In this document: in pieces, positions 62,518 through 64,000 of the stretch
Layout: each line of letters starts with the position of its first letter
Numbering within the stretch: position 1 is the stretch's first letter
NCBI GenBank assembly: GCA_022574595.1
Contig: JACZRS010000007.1
Span: forward strand, 62,001 to 126,000
From: Planctomycetota bacterium
GTDB taxonomy: Bacteria > Planctomycetota > Phycisphaerae > Phycisphaerales > SM1A02
DNA length: 64,000 nt
Reading direction: 5' to 3'
Translations under genes and position numbers: made by a program
Notes under the pieces: generated by a model
The model's input: only the letters and a program-made list of their open reading frames with translations
Database searches by the model: none
What the model was told of the DNA's origin: nothing

Positions 62518-62733
62518 TTAGATATATTGCAATGCACCTTTCATTTTAGCTAGTCCCGGAGGTGGCGGCGGAGGCGGAGGCGGCGGTGGTGGAATTGGAT
62601 GAGTTGGGAATACTGCAGGTGGAGACTTTGGAGATTCCTCTCGCCCAGGAAAAGGAGCAGGTCTTCCGGGAGGTGGCCCCAGTGGCTCTGGTTGCGCCGG
62701 AGGTGGTGGAGCAGGTCGCTGAGGGTCGGCCAT
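62518..62733 (-). CDS. Small proline-rich protein
   Basis: A 71-residue protein that is about half proline, with an unbroken run of more than ten Pro near residues 49-60 and a short end (GLAKMKGALQYI). It is certainly disordered or polyproline II. It lies four bases after the upstream membrane protein gene, which supports it as real. It could be a linker or recognition peptide for its neighbours. Confidence 0.6.
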   Translation of the reverse strand: MADPQRPAPPPPAQPEPLGPPPGRPAPFPGREESPKSPPAVFPTHPIPPPPPPPPPPPPGLAKMKGALQYI

Positions 62734-62737
62734 TGTA

Positions 62738-63241
62738 TTAGTCCTTTCGTGTTATGTCCGAAAATGATAAACCCAATCGTTGATGTAGAGCCCGTTCACA
62801 TTCAACTAAAATCTCATTGTCTGGATCCTCTAACTGCTTGGCTTGATAGTTACGTTCCCGTTCCGAGAGTGTCTCAAGTATGAGGACTACTTCGTTGGTG
62901 TTCCAGTTGATATGTTCGCCTTGCCTCCATAACCTTTCAAAATCAGTCCGTAGTTCTATCCACCCTTTGCAAAAATCTTTAGCATCAGCCACTCCTGAAC
63001 TCACATAGCGCGTTCCAAAAAATGTAGCAACGAGGGCCACGCTTGCTCCAATTACGGATGAAACCCAAGAAAAGTCTTCTCGTATGCCAATCAGAGACGC
63101 GCCTAACACAAAAAAGGCCCCCACAATTTTTCCGATGTTTCTTCGGCGCTTCAGTTTTGATAGTACCTTCTGCCAATAGCAGGCACTCAGCCTACTATGG
63201 TATAGAAGCTCCCATGCTTGATTTCGATGAAGTTCACTCAT
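62738..63241 (-). CDS. Two-TM membrane protein, SLATT-like layout
   Basis: A 167-residue protein. A basic amphipathic helix (about residues 5-35, RNQAWELLYHSRLSACYWQK) is followed by two membrane helices (about 37-53 and 60-77) and a long C-terminal helical region. That order is the one seen in SLATT-type 2TM effector proteins, but sequence identity cannot be judged here. It is first in a three-gene cluster with a proline-rich protein and a multi-pass protein. Nothing else points to mobility here. Confidence 0.6.
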   Translation of the reverse strand: MSELHRNQAWELLYHSRLSACYWQKVLSKLKRRRNIGKIVGAFFVLGASLIGIREDFSWVSSVIGASVALVATFFGTRYVSSGVADAKDFCKGWIELRTDFERLWRQGEHINWNTNEVVLILETLSERERNYQAKQLEDPDNEILVECERALHQRLGLSFSDITRKD

Positions 63242-63391
63242 AGGTACACCTCACATATTGTATCAATTTGCGAGAATAGTGTAAGAGTGTCTTTATGGGG
63301 AATAAACAGCCAAGGAAAACGACTCTTTGAGGTATCCCGTTAGAAGTTTATGATTTAGCTAATTACTTTGATGCTCGGTAATTAGGCTCTC

Positions 63392-64000
63392 TTACACCTT
63401 TATGATCTTGGCTTTGCGGTATTTTTTACCTAGCACTTTTGCAGCGGGGGCTTTTAGCCAATCTTCCAGGACTGCGGTGTAGATTTCTCGGAAGTCTACG
63501 TTCCATTTGAGGTCGCCTGAATCCAGATCGCTTAGTGATGGGTGATTGCCGAGCAGGCCTGGGCGGACCATGTCGCCAATAAAGTACATTGGTGCTGCGG
63601 TTCCATGGTCGGTTCCGCCTGAAGCGTTTTGTTTAACTCTCCTGCCGAATTCGGAGAAGGCCATGGTTAGTACGCGTGAATTGTTGCCTTGCTTTTTCAG
63701 ATCTTTATAGAAGGCGTTAACGGATTGGCCGAATTGCAGCATAAGTCTTGCATGACGCTGGGCTTGGCCGGCATGTGTATCGAAGCCACCTAGCGTTACG
63801 TAATAAACGCGAGTATTCATGCCATCACGAATCATGGCACCAACAATGCGAAGTTGTTTCGCAAGATTATTACCCGGGTAATTAACCAGCGGAGTTCTTG
63901 CAACCGCTTTACGTATGCGTTCAGAAGAAACCTGGGCATCCAAAGCAGTTCGCATAAGGAACCCCATTTGGGAATCGGGGTTGACGTCTTCCAGCACTCC
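63392..64000 (-). CDS. DUF1501 family protein, C-terminal part
   Basis: The frame is open at the right edge, so the N-terminal half is missing. The visible 202 residues contain the DUF1501 hallmarks: VYYVTLGGFDTHAGQ, VLTMAFSEFGRRVKQNASGGTDHG and APMYFIGDMVRPGLLG. DUF1501 proteins are sulfatase/alkaline-phosphatase-like, Tat-exported in planctomycetes, and usually paired with a DUF1800 or DUF1553 gene. Function is not established. Confidence 0.9.
   Translation of the reverse strand, partial: GVLEDVNPDSQMGFLMRTALDAQVSSERIRKAVARTPLVNYPGNNLAKQLRIVGAMIRDGMNTRVYYVTLGGFDTHAGQAQRHARLMLQFGQSVNAFYKDLKKQGNNSRVLTMAFSEFGRRVKQNASGGTDHGTAAPMYFIGDMVRPGLLGNHPSLSDLDSGDLKWNVDFREIYTAVLEDWLKAPAAKVLGKKYRKAKIIKV

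Overview
The window is bacterial and reads as a planctomycete, probably of the Phycisphaerae type. Three secreted proteins end in a paired dockerin-like module of the form D-x-N/D-x-D-G followed by DLLxLLAxWG. There are also a DUF1501 protein, a DUF1080-GH127 fusion, Tat-exported Gfo/Idh/MocA oxidoreductases, a DUF1580 excisionase-like gene and a MoxR/DUF58/VWA operon, all usual in that phylum. No search could be run, so family names rest on motifs read by eye.

Layout. (1) 1-2046: end of a membrane protein and its translationally coupled DUF3482-type GTPase. (2) 2047-2120: tRNA-Val(CAC). (3) 2079-27869: a genomic island of about 25.7 kb inserted into the 3' half of that tRNA. Its ends are two identical 44-bp copies of the tRNA 3' portion (2079-2122 and 27826-27869). 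A tyrosine integrase lies just inside the left end; a DUF1580 excisionase-like gene and a primase/helicase gene lie just inside the right end. (4) 28105-47227: a host operon on the minus strand of about 19 kb: a giant 3643-residue TPR protein, a coiled-coil membrane protein, MoxR ATPase, DUF58, a BatA-like VWA protein and a second VWA membrane protein. (5) 47631-52572: secreted proteins with dockerin-like tails, plus an Eis-like acetyltransferase. (6) 52839-61875: a carbohydrate-related cluster (DUF1080-GH127, ApbE, formylglycine-generating-enzyme-like lipoprotein, two Gfo/Idh/MocA oxidoreductases, two TIM-barrel isomerases). (7) 61936-63241: three small membrane or proline-rich genes of unknown role. 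(8) A DUF1501 gene running off the right edge.

The island is the richest part. Its cargo is arranged as separate minus-strand modules. The first (4821-11153) is a tightly coupled set: calcineurin-like phosphoesterase, a small EAD-like ORF, an unknown helical protein, two P-loop GTPases of DO-GTPase type and a GAP1-N1 protein. This matches the GTPase-centred conflict systems predicted by comparative genomics (Kaur, Burroughs, Iyer and Aravind). The second (13356-17247) is an operon I do not recognise as a described system: a membrane-anchored dCTP-deaminase/dUTPase-fold protein that seems to lack the deaminase catalytic residues, a COG2509-like FAD protein, an endonuclease-IV-like TIM barrel with its metal ligands, and an unknown 202-residue protein. 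The third (17719-19523) is an isoprenylcysteine-methyltransferase-like gene coupled to a DedA/VTT membrane protein. The fourth (20495-24361) is a TIR-TM-WD40 protein with a small helical partner, bracketed by a perfect 119-bp direct repeat. A short intergenic motif (core GAAAGCGNNACTC) recurs downstream of nearly every module. This suggests module-by-module assembly, probably of defence functions.
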